A program made the translations under genes and the position numbers. From Caloranaerobacter sp. TR13 (GTDB taxonomy: Bacteria; Bacillota; Clostridia; Tissierellales; Thermohalobacteraceae), in the NCBI RefSeq assembly GCF_001316435.1, contig NZ_JXLL01000001.1, forward strand, positions 186,001 to 250,000: a stretch of 64,000 nt of DNA, written 5' to 3'. The notes under the pieces were generated by a model, which saw nothing but the letters and a program-made list of their open reading frames with translations, searched no databases and was not told where the DNA came from. Below, in pieces: positions 19,085 through 29,550 of this stretch (the stretch's first letter is position 1; every line of letters starts with the position of its first letter).

Positions 19085-19972
19085 ATGAGTTATAAATCAG
19101 GTTTTGTATCAGTAATTGGAAGACCTAATGTTGGTAAATCAACCTTATTAAACTATATTATAGGAGAAAAAATAAGTATTATTTCAAATAAACCTCAAAC
19201 GACTAGAAATAAAATACAATGTGTTTATACAGAAGACGATTATCAAGTAATATTCTTAGACACACCCGGTATTCATAAGCCTAAAAATAAATTAGGTGAA
19301 TACATGGTTAAGGTAGCTAAAGATACACTTAATGAGGTAGATGTTGTAGTTTTAATGGTTGATAATAGTTTGAAGATTGGACCTGGAGATAATTATATTT
19401 TAGAACAAATAAAAAATATAAAAACACCAAAAATATTATTAATAAATAAGATTGATAGAATAAAAAGTAGTGATGTAGAACTTATAATTGAAAATTATAA
19501 GAGCTTAGGTATCTTTGAAGATATAATTCCTATTTCAGCACTAAATGGAGCTGGTATAGATAAATTCCTTAAAGCTATTAAGGAGTATTTGCCTGAGGGA
19601 CCTAAATATTTCCCAGAAGATATGATTACTGATCAACCTGAAAGATTAATTATTGCAGAAATCATTAGAGAAAAAGCTCTTCATAATCTAGAGCAAGAAG
19701 TTCCACATGGGATTGCTGTAGAAACTGATTTAGTAAGAAAAAGAGAGGATAAAGATATTATAGATGTAAACGCTACAATATATTGCGAAAGAGAGTCGCA
19801 TAAAGGTATAATAATTGGTAAGGGTGGGAAAAAATTAAAAGCAATAGGTAAAGAAGCCCGAATTGATATTGAAAGATTATTAGGTAGTAAGGTTTATTTA
19901 GATATTTGGGTTAAAGTAAAGAAAGACTGGAGAGAAAAAGAAAATCTTCTAAGGCAGCTTGGTTACAAGTAG
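19085..19972 (+). CDS. era: GTPase Era
   Basis: This is a full-length Era (295 residues). G1 is GRPNVGKST at residues 12-20, G3 is DTPGIHKP, G4 is NKID, and the C-terminal KH domain contains IIIGKGGKKLKAIGKEARIDIE. Era binds 16S rRNA and helps assemble the small ribosomal subunit. The ATG at 19085 has GGGAGG 8 nt upstream in the end of cdd; the in-frame start at 19064 is not favoured. Confidence 0.97.
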   Translation: MSYKSGFVSVIGRPNVGKSTLLNYIIGEKISIISNKPQTTRNKIQCVYTEDDYQVIFLDTPGIHKPKNKLGEYMVKVAKDTLNEVDVVVLMVDNSLKIGPGDNYILEQIKNIKTPKILLINKIDRIKSSDVELIIENYKSLGIFEDIIPISALNGAGIDKFLKAIKEYLPEGPKYFPEDMITDQPERLIIAEIIREKALHNLEQEVPHGIAVETDLVRKREDKDIIDVNATIYCERESHKGIIIGKGGKKLKAIGKEARIDIERLLGSKVYLDIWVKVKKDWREKENLLRQLGYK

Positions 19973-20013
19973 TTTTGAAAAACCACATTTTGTTTTCATT
20001 TTTCCTTTAATAC

Positions 20014-20019
20014 TATAAT
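20014..20019 (+). promoter_or_regulatory. Possible -10 box upstream of yqzL-recO
   Basis: A TATAAT hexamer follows a T-rich stretch (TTGTTT 18 nt upstream) in the era-yqzL gap. It would allow yqzL-recO to be transcribed independently of the upstream operon. The -35 match is weak. Confidence 0.3.
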
Positions 20020-20089
20020 TTACAAAGTATAAAAAACAGTATATTAAACACAATATTACACATAGAACCACATTGAGGAGGGACATAAA

Positions 20090-20227
20090 ATGTTAAGAAA
20101 CGAAATGTGGAAAGTTTTTCAGGCTACAGGTAACATAAATGCTTTTATGTATTGTAAAGAATGTGAGAAAATTGATTTTAAATTAAAGAAAAATAAAGGT
20201 AATGAAGAAATTAGGATTGTTATATAG
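20090..20227 (+). CDS. yqzL: YqzL family small protein
   Basis: A 45-codon gene with an excellent ribosome binding site (GAGGAGGG) lies between era and recO. The product begins MLRNEMWKVFQATGNINAFM, which fits the YqzL pattern (W-x-x-F-x-x-TG-x-I-x-A-[FY]). In B. subtilis yqzL occupies the same place in front of recO. It is followed 9 nt later by the recO start. The function of YqzL is unknown. Confidence 0.88.
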   Translation: MLRNEMWKVFQATGNINAFMYCKECEKIDFKLKKNKGNEEIRIVI

Positions 20228-20236
20228 AGGTGTATA

Positions 20237-20983
20237 ATGTTATTTAATATTGAGGGAATAGTTTTACGTCAAACTAAATACCATGAGTGGGATAAAATAC
20301 TTACAATATATACAAGAGAGAATGGTAAGATTCAAGCTATAGCTAAAGGTGCGAGAAGACAAAAGAGCCCTTTAATATCTTGTTCTCAAGTCTTTAGCTA
20401 TAGCAAGTTTATTTTGTATAAGGGTAAAAATTTTTATCACATAAATAGTGGTGAAATAGTAGATACATTTTATTCATTGAGGGAAGATATATATAAATTA
20501 GCATACGCAACATATTTTTTAGAGCTTGTAGACTGTGCAACAATTGAAGAACATCCTATTCCCGTTTTATTTGATCTACTTATTAAAACATTAAAGGTTT
20601 TAGGAGACTTGAAAGGTAATTATTCAAAGTTAGCGCGTGCTTTTGAATTAAAATACATAAGTTTTATAGGATATAAACCAAATGTAAGAACCTGCATTCT
20701 GTGCAATAATAAACCTGAGAATAATATTGTGTTTAGCATAAAAAGTGGTGGCATTCTTTGTGAAAGTTGTAAACAAAAAGATTATGAAGGGTATACTATA
20801 AGTAAGGATATTTTAAAAGCTATGGAGTTCCTTATGTATACTGAATTAGATAAGTTAGATAAAATGAGAATAGATGACGCTACTATGTTTAGGCTTAAAG
20901 AAATTATAATAAATTATTTGAAGGAATATACTGATAGAAAGAGTTTTAAAACTCTTGATTTTTTAGATTCTATTGAAGGATAA
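20237..20983 (+). CDS. recO: DNA repair protein RecO
   Basis: The 248-residue protein has the N-terminal OB fold (GIVLRQTKYHEWDKILTIYTRENGKIQAIAKGARR) and a zinc site in the C-terminal half (CILCNNKPE and CESCKQ). RecO loads RecA onto SSB-coated DNA together with RecR. It lies 9 nt after yqzL and 14 nt before the next gene, so it belongs to the same transcript. Confidence 0.95.
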   Translation: MLFNIEGIVLRQTKYHEWDKILTIYTRENGKIQAIAKGARRQKSPLISCSQVFSYSKFILYKGKNFYHINSGEIVDTFYSLREDIYKLAYATYFLELVDCATIEEHPIPVLFDLLIKTLKVLGDLKGNYSKLARAFELKYISFIGYKPNVRTCILCNNKPENNIVFSIKSGGILCESCKQKDYEGYTISKDILKAMEFLMYTELDKLDKMRIDDATMFRLKEIIINYLKEYTDRKSFKTLDFLDSIEG

Positions 20984-20997
20984 TGGAGGGATGTTCT

Positions 20998-21477
20998 ATG
21001 GAAATAACATTGGAAAAAATTGACTTGCTTAGAGAAAGGACAGGAATTAGTTATAAAGAGGCTAAAGAAATATTAGAAAAATGCAATGGTGATGTTGTTG
21101 AAGCTCTAATATATATAGAAGAAAATCAAAAATCATGGTCCCAAAACATTACCAATAAAGGTGATGAATTATTAGAAAAGTTAAGAGAATCAATAAGAAA
21201 AGGTAATGTAACAAAGATACAGCTTAAGAAAGATGGAGAAATAATAATGAATATTCCTGTTACAGCTGGAGCTATTGGTGCTTTATTAGCGCCTCCTGCA
21301 ACTATTTTTGGGTTAACAGCTGCCTTTTTATCAAAATGTACTATAGAGATAGTAAAAGAAAATGGAGAAGTAGTAAATATAAACGATTTAGCAGAGAAAA
21401 CAGTTGAAAATGTAAAAAAAGTTGCAAGAAGAGAGAAAAAAGAAGAATATAATACTAAAGATGATATACAAGAATAA
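20998..21477 (+). CDS. UBA-like/DUF4342 domain protein
   Basis: The 159-residue protein begins with a UBA/TS-N-like helix bundle (about 1-45; GISYKEAKEILEKCNGDVVEALIYIEE), followed by a DUF4342 part with a hydrophobic centre (VTAGAIGALLAPPATIFGLTAAFL, about 85-110). ATG 20998 is chosen because TGGAGGG is 7 nt upstream. The function of DUF4342 proteins is not established. It closes the operon before the glycine T-box. Confidence 0.85.
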   Translation: MEITLEKIDLLRERTGISYKEAKEILEKCNGDVVEALIYIEENQKSWSQNITNKGDELLEKLRESIRKGNVTKIQLKKDGEIIMNIPVTAGAIGALLAPPATIFGLTAAFLSKCTIEIVKENGEVVNINDLAEKTVENVKKVARREKKEEYNTKDDIQE

Positions 21478-21511
21478 TATTGACAAACAAATAATAATTT
21501 GCTAAATTATG

Positions 21512-21539
21512 TTTAACAAAAGTATAAAAATGCTATGAT
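21512..21539 (+). promoter_or_regulatory. Promoter of the glyQS T-box transcript
   Basis: TTTAAC and TATGAT are separated by 16 nt, and the -10 is preceded by TG (extended -10). It places the start of transcription a few bases before the T-box leader. A TTGACA at 21480 is an alternative -35 but has a poorer partner (TAAATT). Confidence 0.55.
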
Positions 21540-21544
21540 GAAGA

Positions 21545-21722
21545 GGAGTAGTCAATAGGCATTATTTAAGCGAGCTGGGGACGGTGGAAGCCCAGTATAA
21601 TCCGTTGATGAAGGGCGCTTCTGAGCATTCTTTTAAAGAGGATGCCAAATGGCATCAAATAGGGTGGAACCGCGGAAGTAACCTTTCGTCCCTATACTAT
21701 GAGGGGATGAAAGGTTTTTTAT
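21545..21722 (+). promoter_or_regulatory. T-box riboswitch leader of glyQS
   Basis: The canonical T-box core GGTGGAACCGCGG lies at 21663-21675. It is followed by a terminator hairpin (arms about 21680-21693 and 21702-21716) with a T-run to 21720, which would compete with the antiterminator formed by the T-box sequence. A stem I with the GAGGAGTAG-type start precedes it. Position in front of glyQ makes tRNA-Gly the expected effector; I did not assign the specifier codon with certainty. Confidence 0.95.
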
Positions 21723-21752
21723 TTTACATTTAACTAATAGGGAGGAATGATG

Positions 21753-22640
21753 ATGAAGTTTCAAGACTTGATAATGACTCTGCTAAAGTATTGGGGAGAT
21801 AAAGGATGTATAGTTGTTCAACCATATGATATTGAAAAAGGTGCAGGAACAATGAATCCACAAACATTTTTAAGAGCTTTAGGTCCAGAACCTTGGAAAG
21901 TAGCATATGTAGAGCCTTCAAGAAGACCAGCAGATGCTAGATATGGTGAAAATCCTAATAGGGTATATCAACACCATCAACTTCAAGTTATATTAAAACC
22001 GTCTCCAGAAAATGTTCAAGAACTATATTTAGAAAGTCTTAAAGCAATAGGGATTGATCCATTAAAGCACGATATAAGGTTTGTTGAGGATAATTGGGAA
22101 GCTCCAACTTTAGGTGCATGGGGCTTAGGATGGGAAGTTTGGTTAGATGGTATGGAAATTACTCAGTTTACATATTTCCAACAAATAGGTAGTATAAATT
22201 GTGAATTAGAATCTGCTGAAATAACTTATGGATTAGAAAGAATTGCAATGTATTTACAAGATGTGGACAATATATTTGATATTGAATGGGTAGATGGAGT
22301 AAAGTATGGTAAAATCTTCAAACAGGCTGAATATGAGCACTCTGTATATAGTTTTGAAGAAGCTGATATAAATGTACTTTTAAATTTATTTAATACATAT
22401 GAAGAACAAGCTAAAAAATTAATAGAAAAGGGACTCGTTTTACCAGCTTACGATTTTGTATTAAAATGTTCACATACTTTTAACGTATTAGATGCTAGAG
22501 GTGCTATTAGTGTAGCAGAGAGAACTAGCTTCATTGGAAGAGTTAGAAATTTAGCCAAACTTGTGGCAGCAAAATATATCGAAAAAAGGCAAGAACTTGG
22601 ATTTCCACTATTAAAAGGAGGTGCTAGAAATGACATATAA
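21753..22640 (+). CDS. glyQ: Glycyl-tRNA synthetase alpha subunit
   Basis: The protein carries the invariant GlyQ blocks [52 protein letters not shown] and [18 protein letters not shown]. It forms the catalytic class II core of the alpha2beta2 enzyme that charges tRNA-Gly. Three ATGs occur in a row; the third (21753) lies 7 nt after GGAGG. Its end overlaps the start of glyS, ensuring balanced subunits, and its expression is governed by the T-box leader just upstream. Confidence 0.97.
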   Translation: MKFQDLIMTLLKYWGDKGCIVVQPYDIEKGAGTMNPQTFLRALGPEPWKVAYVEPSRRPADARYGENPNRVYQHHQLQVILKPSPENVQELYLESLKAIGIDPLKHDIRFVEDNWEAPTLGAWGLGWEVWLDGMEITQFTYFQQIGSINCELESAEITYGLERIAMYLQDVDNIFDIEWVDGVKYGKIFKQAEYEHSVYSFEEADINVLLNLFNTYEEQAKKLIEKGLVLPAYDFVLKCSHTFNVLDARGAISVAERTSFIGRVRNLAKLVAAKYIEKRQELGFPLLKGGARNDI

Positions 22641-24711
22641 GTACCTATTAGAGATAGGTGTAGAAGAAATACCTGCAAGATTTATGGAACAAACGATTAG
22701 TCAATTAAAACAGAAGTTTGAAAATTTGTTTAAAGATGAGAGAATAGATTTCGAAGATATTAAAGTTTACGGTACACCAAGAAGATTAGTAGCTATTATA
22801 TACGGCCTTAATGAAAAACAAGAAGATTTACACGAATTAGTGAAAGGACCTGCAAAGAGAATTGCTTATGATAAAGACGGTAATCCCACAAAAGCGCTAA
22901 TTGGTTTTTCTAAGGGACAGGGAGTTAATCCTGAAGATGTTATTATAAAAGAATATAATGGAGAAGACTATGTATATGTAAATAAAATTGTACAAGGGAA
23001 GAATATTAGAGAAGTACTAAAAGATAACATTCCAACTCTTATAAAATCTATAAACTTCCCTAAATCTATGAGATGGGGAGGAAAAAGCTTTAGATTTGCT
23101 AGACCTATAAGGTGGATAGTATCATTATTAGAAAATGAGATTGTAGAATTTGATTTAGATGATATTTTAGTATCAAATAGAACAAAAGGGCACAGATTTT
23201 TAGGAAAAAAAGAAATAGAAATTAGTAGTGTTGATGAATATATTGATAAGTTAAGAGAAAACTATGTTATTGTTGACCAAGAGGAAAGAAAAAGTTTAAT
23301 AAAACATGGCTGTGATAGGTTAGTTAAAAGTAAAGGCGGCAATATATTAGAAGATTTAGAACTTTTAGAGGAACTAACATATATAGTTGAGTACCCAACA
23401 CCTTTGTTAGGAAGAATTAAAGAAGAATATTTAAAATTACCTATGGAAGTTATTACTACTCCAATGAAAGAACATCAAAGGTACTATCCTGTTGTAGATG
23501 ATAAGGGTAGATTGATGCCATACTTTGTTGCTGTGAGGAATGGTAATGAAGAATATTTGGATATTGTAACGAAAGGTAACGAAAAAGTATTAGAAGCAAG
23601 ATTAGAAGACGCTAAATTCTTCTATAACGAAGATATAAAAAGACCTCTTGAGGACTATGTAGAAGAGCTTAAAAATATTGTTTTTCAAGATAAATTAGGA
23701 ACTATGTATGAGAAAACTACTAGACTTGTAGAATTAGCAGAAAGAATAAGTGATTATCTAGAAGTAGGAGAAGAAACTAAAAAAGATGCAAAGAGAGCTG
23801 CTTATCTTTCAAAAGCTGACTTGGTAACTAAAATGGTTTATGAATTTACTGAACTACAAGGAGTTATGGGAAGAGAGTACGGTAAGATATCTGGAGAAAA
23901 CGAAATAGTTAGTTTAGCTATCTATGAGCATTATTTACCTAGGTTTGCAAATGATGAATTACCTACAACTACTGCTGGTGCCATATTAAGTATAGCTGAT
24001 AAAATTGATACAATAGCAGGATGCTTTGCAATTGGTATACAACCAACAGGTTCTCAAGACCCATATGGATTGAGAAGACAATCACTTGGTATAATCAATA
24101 TTATATTGGATAAAAATTTACACATTTCATTAGGGGAATTTATAGATTATGCATTAACTATATATAAAGATTCAAAAGGATTAGAATTTGATAAAGAGAA
24201 AGTTAAAGAAGAAATATTAGATTTCTTTAAAATAAGAATAAGAAATCTGTTTATAGAAATGGGTATAAGATATGATGTAGTAGACGCAGTTATATCTACT
24301 GGTTTAGACAATATAACTGAGCTTTATATTAGGGCAGAAGAACTTAATAAATGGATAAATAAAGAAGAATTAAGTGATATTATAGCTGCTTTTAATAGAG
24401 TTACTAAACTAGCTAAAAAAGCAAGTTCTGATATACTTAATGAAGAATTATTAATTGAAGATAAGGAACGTGATTTATATAGAGTTTATATTAGTATAAA
24501 AGATAAAGTTAATGAGCACCTAAGAAAAAGAGAGTATGATAAAGCTTTAGATACTCTTATCAATTTGAAAGAACCGATAGATAATTTCTTTGATAATGTT
24601 ATGGTTATGGTTGAGGATGAAGATATAAAAAATAATAGGTTAGGTTTAATTAAGAAAATATCAGATATGATGCTTTCGATTTGTGACTTATCAAAAATTG
24701 TTATAAAATAA
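22630..24711 (+). CDS. glyS: Glycyl-tRNA synthetase beta subunit
   Basis: This is a full-size GlyS (693 residues). It starts [15 protein letters not shown], includes [31 protein letters not shown], and the HD-like central region ([40 protein letters not shown]), with an anticodon-binding C-terminal part. ATG 22630 has AAAGGAGG 8 nt upstream and overlaps glyQ by 11 nt; the GTG at 22621 is inside that ribosome binding site and is rejected. Confidence 0.97.
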   Translation: MTYKYLLEIGVEEIPARFMEQTISQLKQKFENLFKDERIDFEDIKVYGTPRRLVAIIYGLNEKQEDLHELVKGPAKRIAYDKDGNPTKALIGFSKGQGVNPEDVIIKEYNGEDYVYVNKIVQGKNIREVLKDNIPTLIKSINFPKSMRWGGKSFRFARPIRWIVSLLENEIVEFDLDDILVSNRTKGHRFLGKKEIEISSVDEYIDKLRENYVIVDQEERKSLIKHGCDRLVKSKGGNILEDLELLEELTYIVEYPTPLLGRIKEEYLKLPMEVITTPMKEHQRYYPVVDDKGRLMPYFVAVRNGNEEYLDIVTKGNEKVLEARLEDAKFFYNEDIKRPLEDYVEELKNIVFQDKLGTMYEKTTRLVELAERISDYLEVGEETKKDAKRAAYLSKADLVTKMVYEFTELQGVMGREYGKISGENEIVSLAIYEHYLPRFANDELPTTTAGAILSIADKIDTIAGCFAIGIQPTGSQDPYGLRRQSLGIINIILDKNLHISLGEFIDYALTIYKDSKGLEFDKEKVKEEILDFFKIRIRNLFIEMGIRYDVVDAVISTGLDNITELYIRAEELNKWINKEELSDIIAAFNRVTKLAKKASSDILNEELLIEDKERDLYRVYISIKDKVNEHLRKREYDKALDTLINLKEPIDNFFDNVMVMVEDEDIKNNRLGLIKKISDMMLSICDLSKIVIK

Positions 24712-24716
24712 CTATA

Positions 24717-24744
24717 ATAAAGTCCACCAATAGGTGGGCTTTAT
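24717..24744 (+). terminator. Terminator after glyS
   Basis: Arms 24717-24728 and 24733-24744 form a 12-bp stem with one G-T wobble and an AATA loop. The downstream T-run is short, so termination may be partial. Confidence 0.75.
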
Positions 24745-24795
24745 CTTAAAAAGACTATTTGATAAAATATAGTAAACATTCCTGTTTGAAAAGAG

Positions 24796-25437
24796 GTGAG
24801 TGTTATTCAATATACTGAAAGGCAAAATCAGATAATTGATATAGTTAAGAAAAATCAACCTATAACAAGTGAAGCAATTGCAAAAAAGTTAAATTTAACT
24901 AGAGCTACTCTTAGACCGGATTTAGCTATACTTACAATGTCAGGTGTTTTAGAAGCTAGACCTAAGGTAGGTTATTTCTATTCTGGGAAGTCTAATTTAG
25001 ATTTTTATAAGGATTATATGAAAGAAATTAAAGTAAATGATATTAAGTCTTTGCCTGTTGTCGTTGATGAATCGACTACAGTTTATGATGCAATAGTGAC
25101 TCTTTTTTTAGAAGATGTAGGTACGGTTTATGTAGTTTCGAAAGGATTACTTGTTGGCGTAGTTTCAAGAAAGGATTTTCTTAAGAGTGCCATAGGTGGA
25201 ATGGATATAAATAAAATACCTGTTGGAGTAATAATGACTAGAATGCCTAACATAGTTGTTGTAAGACCAGAAGAAAACATTATTGAAGCTGCTGAAAAAA
25301 TAATAGAACACCAAGTTGATAGTCTTCCTGTTGTAGAAGATGCTGATGTCGATGGAGTCAAAGGATACAAAGTTGTAGGTAGGATTTCAAAAACAAATAT
25401 TACAAAAATATTTGTTGATTTAGCTAAAAATCGCTAG
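24796..25437 (+). CDS. ccpN: CcpN-like HTH/CBS transcriptional repressor
   Basis: The 213-residue protein has an N-terminal winged HTH (about 5-60; TERQNQIIDIVKKNQPITSEAIAKKLNLTRATLRPDLAIL) and two CBS domains (about 80-140 and 145-210). This is the layout of CcpN (YqzB), which represses gluconeogenic genes and senses nucleotides through its CBS pair. The next gene encodes the PPDK regulator, as ccpN is followed by yqfL in B. subtilis, which strengthens the call. The start is uncertain: GTG 24796 overlaps the AAGAGGTG site, and no better in-frame ATG is seen nearby. Confidence 0.85.
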   Translation: MSVIQYTERQNQIIDIVKKNQPITSEAIAKKLNLTRATLRPDLAILTMSGVLEARPKVGYFYSGKSNLDFYKDYMKEIKVNDIKSLPVVVDESTTVYDAIVTLFLEDVGTVYVVSKGLLVGVVSRKDFLKSAIGGMDINKIPVGVIMTRMPNIVVVRPEENIIEAAEKIIEHQVDSLPVVEDADVDGVKGYKVVGRISKTNITKIFVDLAKNR

Positions 25438-25448
25438 GGGGTAGTTAA

Positions 25449-26270
25449 ATGGAAAAAGAAATGGTTGTATATGTTTTATCAGATTCGATAGGTGAAACTG
25501 GTGAACAAGTCGCTAGAGCAGCTATAAGTCAATTTAATTCAGGAAAATATAATATCAAAAGATTTCCATATATCACAGAAGAGGAACAAATAATCGAAAT
25601 TTTTGATGAAGCTAAAGACAAAAACTGTATAATTGTTTTTACAATAGTTATTGAGAAATTAAAGAATTTTATACTTGAAAATGCAAAAAAATATAACATA
25701 CAAGCAATTGATTTAATGACACCGGTAATAAATGCAGTAAAAAATGTTGTTGGACATGAGCCAAAAAGAGAACCAGGACTTATTAGAAAACTAGATGAAA
25801 AGTATTTTAGAAAAGTAGAAGCTATTGAATTTGCAGTAAAATATGATGATGGAAAAGATACAAGAGGTATTAAGTTAGCAGATATTGTTCTTGTAGGTAT
25901 ATCACGAACTTCTAAAACTCCTCTTAGTATGTATTTAGCTCATAAGAATATAAGGGTAGCTAATATACCTTTAGTACCAGAAGTATCTCCACCAAAAGAA
26001 TTATTTGAAATCGATCCTAAAAAGATAATAGGACTTACTGCAAATCCTATAAAATTAAATGAAATAAGAAAAGAGAGATTAAAGGCATTAGGCTTAAGCA
26101 ATACTGCAAGTTATGCTAGCATGGATAGAATACTCAAAGAACTTGAATATTCAGAGAAGATAATGAAAAAATTAGGCTGTGTTGTAATTGATGTATCAAA
26201 TAAAGCAGTTGAAGAAAGTGCGAACATAATTATGGAGATTATTAAGGTGAACAACTTGTTAAGAGTTTAA
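25449..26270 (+). CDS. ppdR: PPDK regulatory protein (DUF299 kinase/phosphorylase)
   Basis: The 273-residue protein belongs to the DUF299 family: YVLSDSIGETGEQVARAA at the start, GHEPKREPGLIRKLDEKYFRKVEAIEFAVKYDDGKD in the middle and a P-loop-like GISRTSKTPLSMYLA around residue 152. Such enzymes reversibly phosphorylate pyruvate, phosphate dikinase using ADP and inorganic phosphate. Co-location with a CcpN-like repressor fits control of the pyruvate/PEP node. In B. subtilis the homologue is YqfL. A terminator follows the stop codon. Confidence 0.92.
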   Translation: MEKEMVVYVLSDSIGETGEQVARAAISQFNSGKYNIKRFPYITEEEQIIEIFDEAKDKNCIIVFTIVIEKLKNFILENAKKYNIQAIDLMTPVINAVKNVVGHEPKREPGLIRKLDEKYFRKVEAIEFAVKYDDGKDTRGIKLADIVLVGISRTSKTPLSMYLAHKNIRVANIPLVPEVSPPKELFEIDPKKIIGLTANPIKLNEIRKERLKALGLSNTASYASMDRILKELEYSEKIMKKLGCVVIDVSNKAVEESANIIMEIIKVNNLLRV

Positions 26271-26271
26271 G

Positions 26272-26300
26272 GAGTGCTATTTTTAAGCACTCTTATTATT
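26272..26300 (+). terminator. Terminator after PPDK regulator
   Basis: Arms 26272-26278 (GAGTGCT) and 26286-26292 (AGCACTC) form a 7-bp stem directly after the stop, followed by TTATTATTTTTTC. Confidence 0.8.
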
Positions 26301-26451
26301 TTTTCAAAACTTAAAAAATAATATTCTACTTTGAATTTATTAAAAAGCTAGTTTTTAAAGAAATAAAATAGAAGGATTATACTTGTATATGTTGTATATA
26401 TTAAATAATAGCTTTATAAATCTTCGAAAAAATAATAAAAGGTGATGCCTG

Positions 26452-27462
26452 ATGAATATAAGATTGAGAACAGAAGAATTAGAAAGAAATATTCTTTCAA
26501 AATATGCCGCTTTGAGTTCTAAATCTAAAAGAAGATTTGAAGAAAAAAAGTGTACTATTAGAACTGAGTTTCAAAGAGATAGAGATAGAATAGTCCATTC
26601 AAAGGCATTTCGTAGACTTAAGTATAAAACTCAAGTTTTTATTGCACCAGAAGGAGATCATTATAGGACAAGGCTTACTCATACGTTAGAGGTAGCGCAA
26701 ATTTCTAGAACTTTAGCAAGGGCGTTAAGATTAAATGAGGATTTAGCGGAAGCTATTGCTTTAGGGCATGATTTAGGGCATACACCTTTTGGGCATAAAG
26801 GAGAACAGGTTTTAAATGAAATCTTCTCAAAAGGATTTAGACACAATGAACAAAGTTTGAAGGTAGTTGATTATTTAGAACTTCATAATGGGAAGCCGGG
26901 TTTAAATCTAACGCATGAAGTAAGAGATGGTATTTTAAATCATACAGGCGATAAAGCTCCTACTACCTTAGAAGGGAAGATAGTAAAGATAGCTGATAGA
27001 ATAGCTTATATAAATCATGACATTGACGATTCACTAAGAGCTAAAATAATATCTGAGAAGGACTTACCAAAAGACTGTATAAAAGTGTTAGGTTTTACAC
27101 ATGGAGAAAGAATAAATACAATGATAGTGGATATTATAAAAAATAGTTATGAAAAAAACGATATAAAAATGAGTGAACAAATTAGTTACTATACTAATAA
27201 ACTTAGAGATTTTATGTTCCAAAATGTTTATTTGAATAAAAAAGCGAAATCAGAAGAGGATAAAGCGAAATTCATAATAGAACAGCTTTATGAATATTAT
27301 ATTAAGAATTTCGAAAAAATACCTGTTGAGCATAGAAAACAACATGAAGCTATTCAGAGAACTAAAGAAGAAATAGTATGTGATTATATTGCTGGTATGA
27401 CTGACAGATATGCAATTAGAGTTTTTAAAGATATTTTTGTTCCTCGTCCGTGGCAAAAATAA
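26452..27462 (+). CDS. dgt: dGTPase-like HD triphosphohydrolase
   Basis: This 336-residue protein has the dGTPase-family blocks HSKAFRRLKYKTQVFIAPEGDHYRTRLTHTLEVAQISRTLAR and the HD metal site ALGHDLGHTPFGHKGE (about residues 100-117). It is of the short deoxyguanosinetriphosphate triphosphohydrolase-like type common in Firmicutes, usually found just before dnaG, as here. It likely hydrolyses dNTPs to nucleosides and triphosphate; exact specificity is unknown. The gap of about 237 nt to dnaG is AT-rich and shows no gene. Confidence 0.93.
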   Translation: MNIRLRTEELERNILSKYAALSSKSKRRFEEKKCTIRTEFQRDRDRIVHSKAFRRLKYKTQVFIAPEGDHYRTRLTHTLEVAQISRTLARALRLNEDLAEAIALGHDLGHTPFGHKGEQVLNEIFSKGFRHNEQSLKVVDYLELHNGKPGLNLTHEVRDGILNHTGDKAPTTLEGKIVKIADRIAYINHDIDDSLRAKIISEKDLPKDCIKVLGFTHGERINTMIVDIIKNSYEKNDIKMSEQISYYTNKLRDFMFQNVYLNKKAKSEEDKAKFIIEQLYEYYIKNFEKIPVEHRKQHEAIQRTKEEIVCDYIAGMTDRYAIRVFKDIFVPRPWQK

Positions 27463-27699
27463 ATAGTATAAAATACTAAAACTTCAATAAAAATCAAATC
27501 AAACCATAAAACACAAATAAAATTTTAGAAAAAATTTTTTTAATAGGAAGGAATATATCGATATATGTCGAATAATTAAAACCTGCCACAAAAAATGCTT
27601 AAGTTTTTACAATATATTTCCATTCTAAAAGAGTTTTTTTGTTTTAGGGGAAGGAAAAAAGTCTATTTTTGACGAATAGTATTAAAAAAGGTGATATTT

Positions 27700-29532
27700 A
27701 TGTCAAACTCCTTGAATGAAGATTTAATTCAAGAGATAAGAGAAAAAAATGAAATAGTAGGAGTTATTTCGCAATACATTAGTGTAAAAAGAACTGGCGC
27801 TAACTATAAAGCACTATGTCCTTTTCATAATGAAAAAACGCCTTCTTTTGTTGTATCACCTTCAAAGCAGATTTTTCATTGCTTTGGATGTGGAGTAGGT
27901 GGTGATGTAATTACTTTTATAATGAAATATGAAAACCTAGACTTTAAAGAGGCTATTAAGCTGTTGGCTGATAGAGCAGGTATTGAAATTGATGAAAGTG
28001 ATATGAAAAAGAATGTTGAACTAGAAAGAAAAAAAAATAGACTCTATCAAATAAATCGAGAAGCAGCTAGATATTTTTACTATAATTTAAGGGGAAATAG
28101 CAAGGGGTATAGTTATTTTAGAAAAAGAGGTGTTTCTGATAATACTATAAAAGCTTTTGGTCTTGGATATGCTAATTCAGCATGGGATGATTTATTAAAA
28201 TATCTAGTATCTAAGGGCTATAAGGAAGAAGAACTACTTCAAGCTGGTCTAATTATTGAAAGGCAAAATAAAAATGGTTTTTATGACAGGTTTAGAGATA
28301 GAGTTATGTTTCCTATAGTAAACACAAGAGGTAAAGTTATAGGCTTTGGTGGTAGAGTATTAGATGATTCTGTACCTAAGTATTTGAATTCTCCAGATAC
28401 TCTTGTGTTTTCTAAAGGTAACAATTTATTTGGATTAAATTTAGTATATAAAAATTCAAAAATAGATAAAATTTTATTAGTTGAAGGTTACATGGATGTT
28501 ATTTCCTTATATAATAAGGGCATTGTTTATAGTGTAGCGTCTCTTGGTACAGCTTTTACAGAAAATCAAGGTAAAATGCTAAAGAGATGGAACAATAGTA
28601 TTTATATTTGTTATGATTCAGACGATGCAGGATTAAAAGCATCTAATAAAGCATTAGATTTACTTAAAAAAATAGGGTTTAAGCCTAGAGTTATAGTTTT
28701 GCCTGAGGGTTTAGACCCAGATGAATATATTAATAGATTTGGAAAGGAGTCATTTGAAAAACTATTTGATACTGCATTAGATTATATTGATTTTAAAATA
28801 TTATTTTACAGAAAAAAGTTTGATATAAATACTGTTCAAGGAAAGGTGGATTTTATAAAGAATATATCACAGAATATAAAAACCATATCAAGCCCTGTTG
28901 AAAGAGATGTATACATTAATAGAGTTTCTGATGAAACAAATATTTCTGTTGACGCTATAAGAAAAGAAATCTTTGGAGTAAAAGGTATTAAAACAGGATT
29001 AAAGGACAAGTATATAAATACGAATTATAGAAATAATAATAAAAGTAAGATTGTTCCAGTACAGAATATTTTGGAACCTGGTCATTTAACTGCAGAAAAA
29101 AGCCTTTTAAATTTATTAATTAATAACGAATATATATACGAAAAAATTAAAGACAATTTTTCGCCAGACGATTTTCTTGATCCAATAAATAGAAAAATTG
29201 CAGAAATAGTTTACGATAGCTATAAAGAGGGTAGGAAAATAATTAAACAAGAGCTTATCAATAACTTTTCAGATTCTGAATCAGATAAAGTAAATGAAGT
29301 TCTGGCGATTGAAATAAATTTTGAGGAAAGTGAAAGAGATAAGGCTGTATATGATTATTTGAAGAAAATAAATTATTACAAGTTGAAGATAAAAAGAAAA
29401 CAAATAAAAGAAGAGATAAAACTTATAGAATCTAAGAAAGTTATAAGTGAAGGAGAGGAAGAAAAATTAAAGGAGTTATGTTTAGAGCTAATGAAGTTAG
29501 ACAAAGCTTTAAAACTACACTGTTTGTTTTAG
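27700..29532 (+). CDS. dnaG: DNA primase
   Basis: The protein (610 residues) has all three DnaG parts: the CHC2 zinc-binding domain (CPFHNEKTPSF and HCFGCGVGGD, about residues 38-65), the TOPRIM polymerase core (LLVEGYMDVISLY near residue 258 and YDSDDAG near 305), and a helical C-terminal domain that binds DnaB (from about 450). It makes RNA primers at the replication fork. ATG 27700 has AAAGGTGAT upstream; an in-frame GTG at 27691 sits inside that site. It is followed by sigA, the classic macromolecular synthesis arrangement. Confidence 0.97.
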   Translation: MSNSLNEDLIQEIREKNEIVGVISQYISVKRTGANYKALCPFHNEKTPSFVVSPSKQIFHCFGCGVGGDVITFIMKYENLDFKEAIKLLADRAGIEIDESDMKKNVELERKKNRLYQINREAARYFYYNLRGNSKGYSYFRKRGVSDNTIKAFGLGYANSAWDDLLKYLVSKGYKEEELLQAGLIIERQNKNGFYDRFRDRVMFPIVNTRGKVIGFGGRVLDDSVPKYLNSPDTLVFSKGNNLFGLNLVYKNSKIDKILLVEGYMDVISLYNKGIVYSVASLGTAFTENQGKMLKRWNNSIYICYDSDDAGLKASNKALDLLKKIGFKPRVIVLPEGLDPDEYINRFGKESFEKLFDTALDYIDFKILFYRKKFDINTVQGKVDFIKNISQNIKTISSPVERDVYINRVSDETNISVDAIRKEIFGVKGIKTGLKDKYINTNYRNNNKSKIVPVQNILEPGHLTAEKSLLNLLINNEYIYEKIKDNFSPDDFLDPINRKIAEIVYDSYKEGRKIIKQELINNFSDSESDKVNEVLAIEINFEESERDKAVYDYLKKINYYKLKIKRKQIKEEIKLIESKKVISEGEEEKLKELCLELMKLDKALKLHCLF

Positions 29533-29550
29533 CTGAAGGGAGGGAACTAA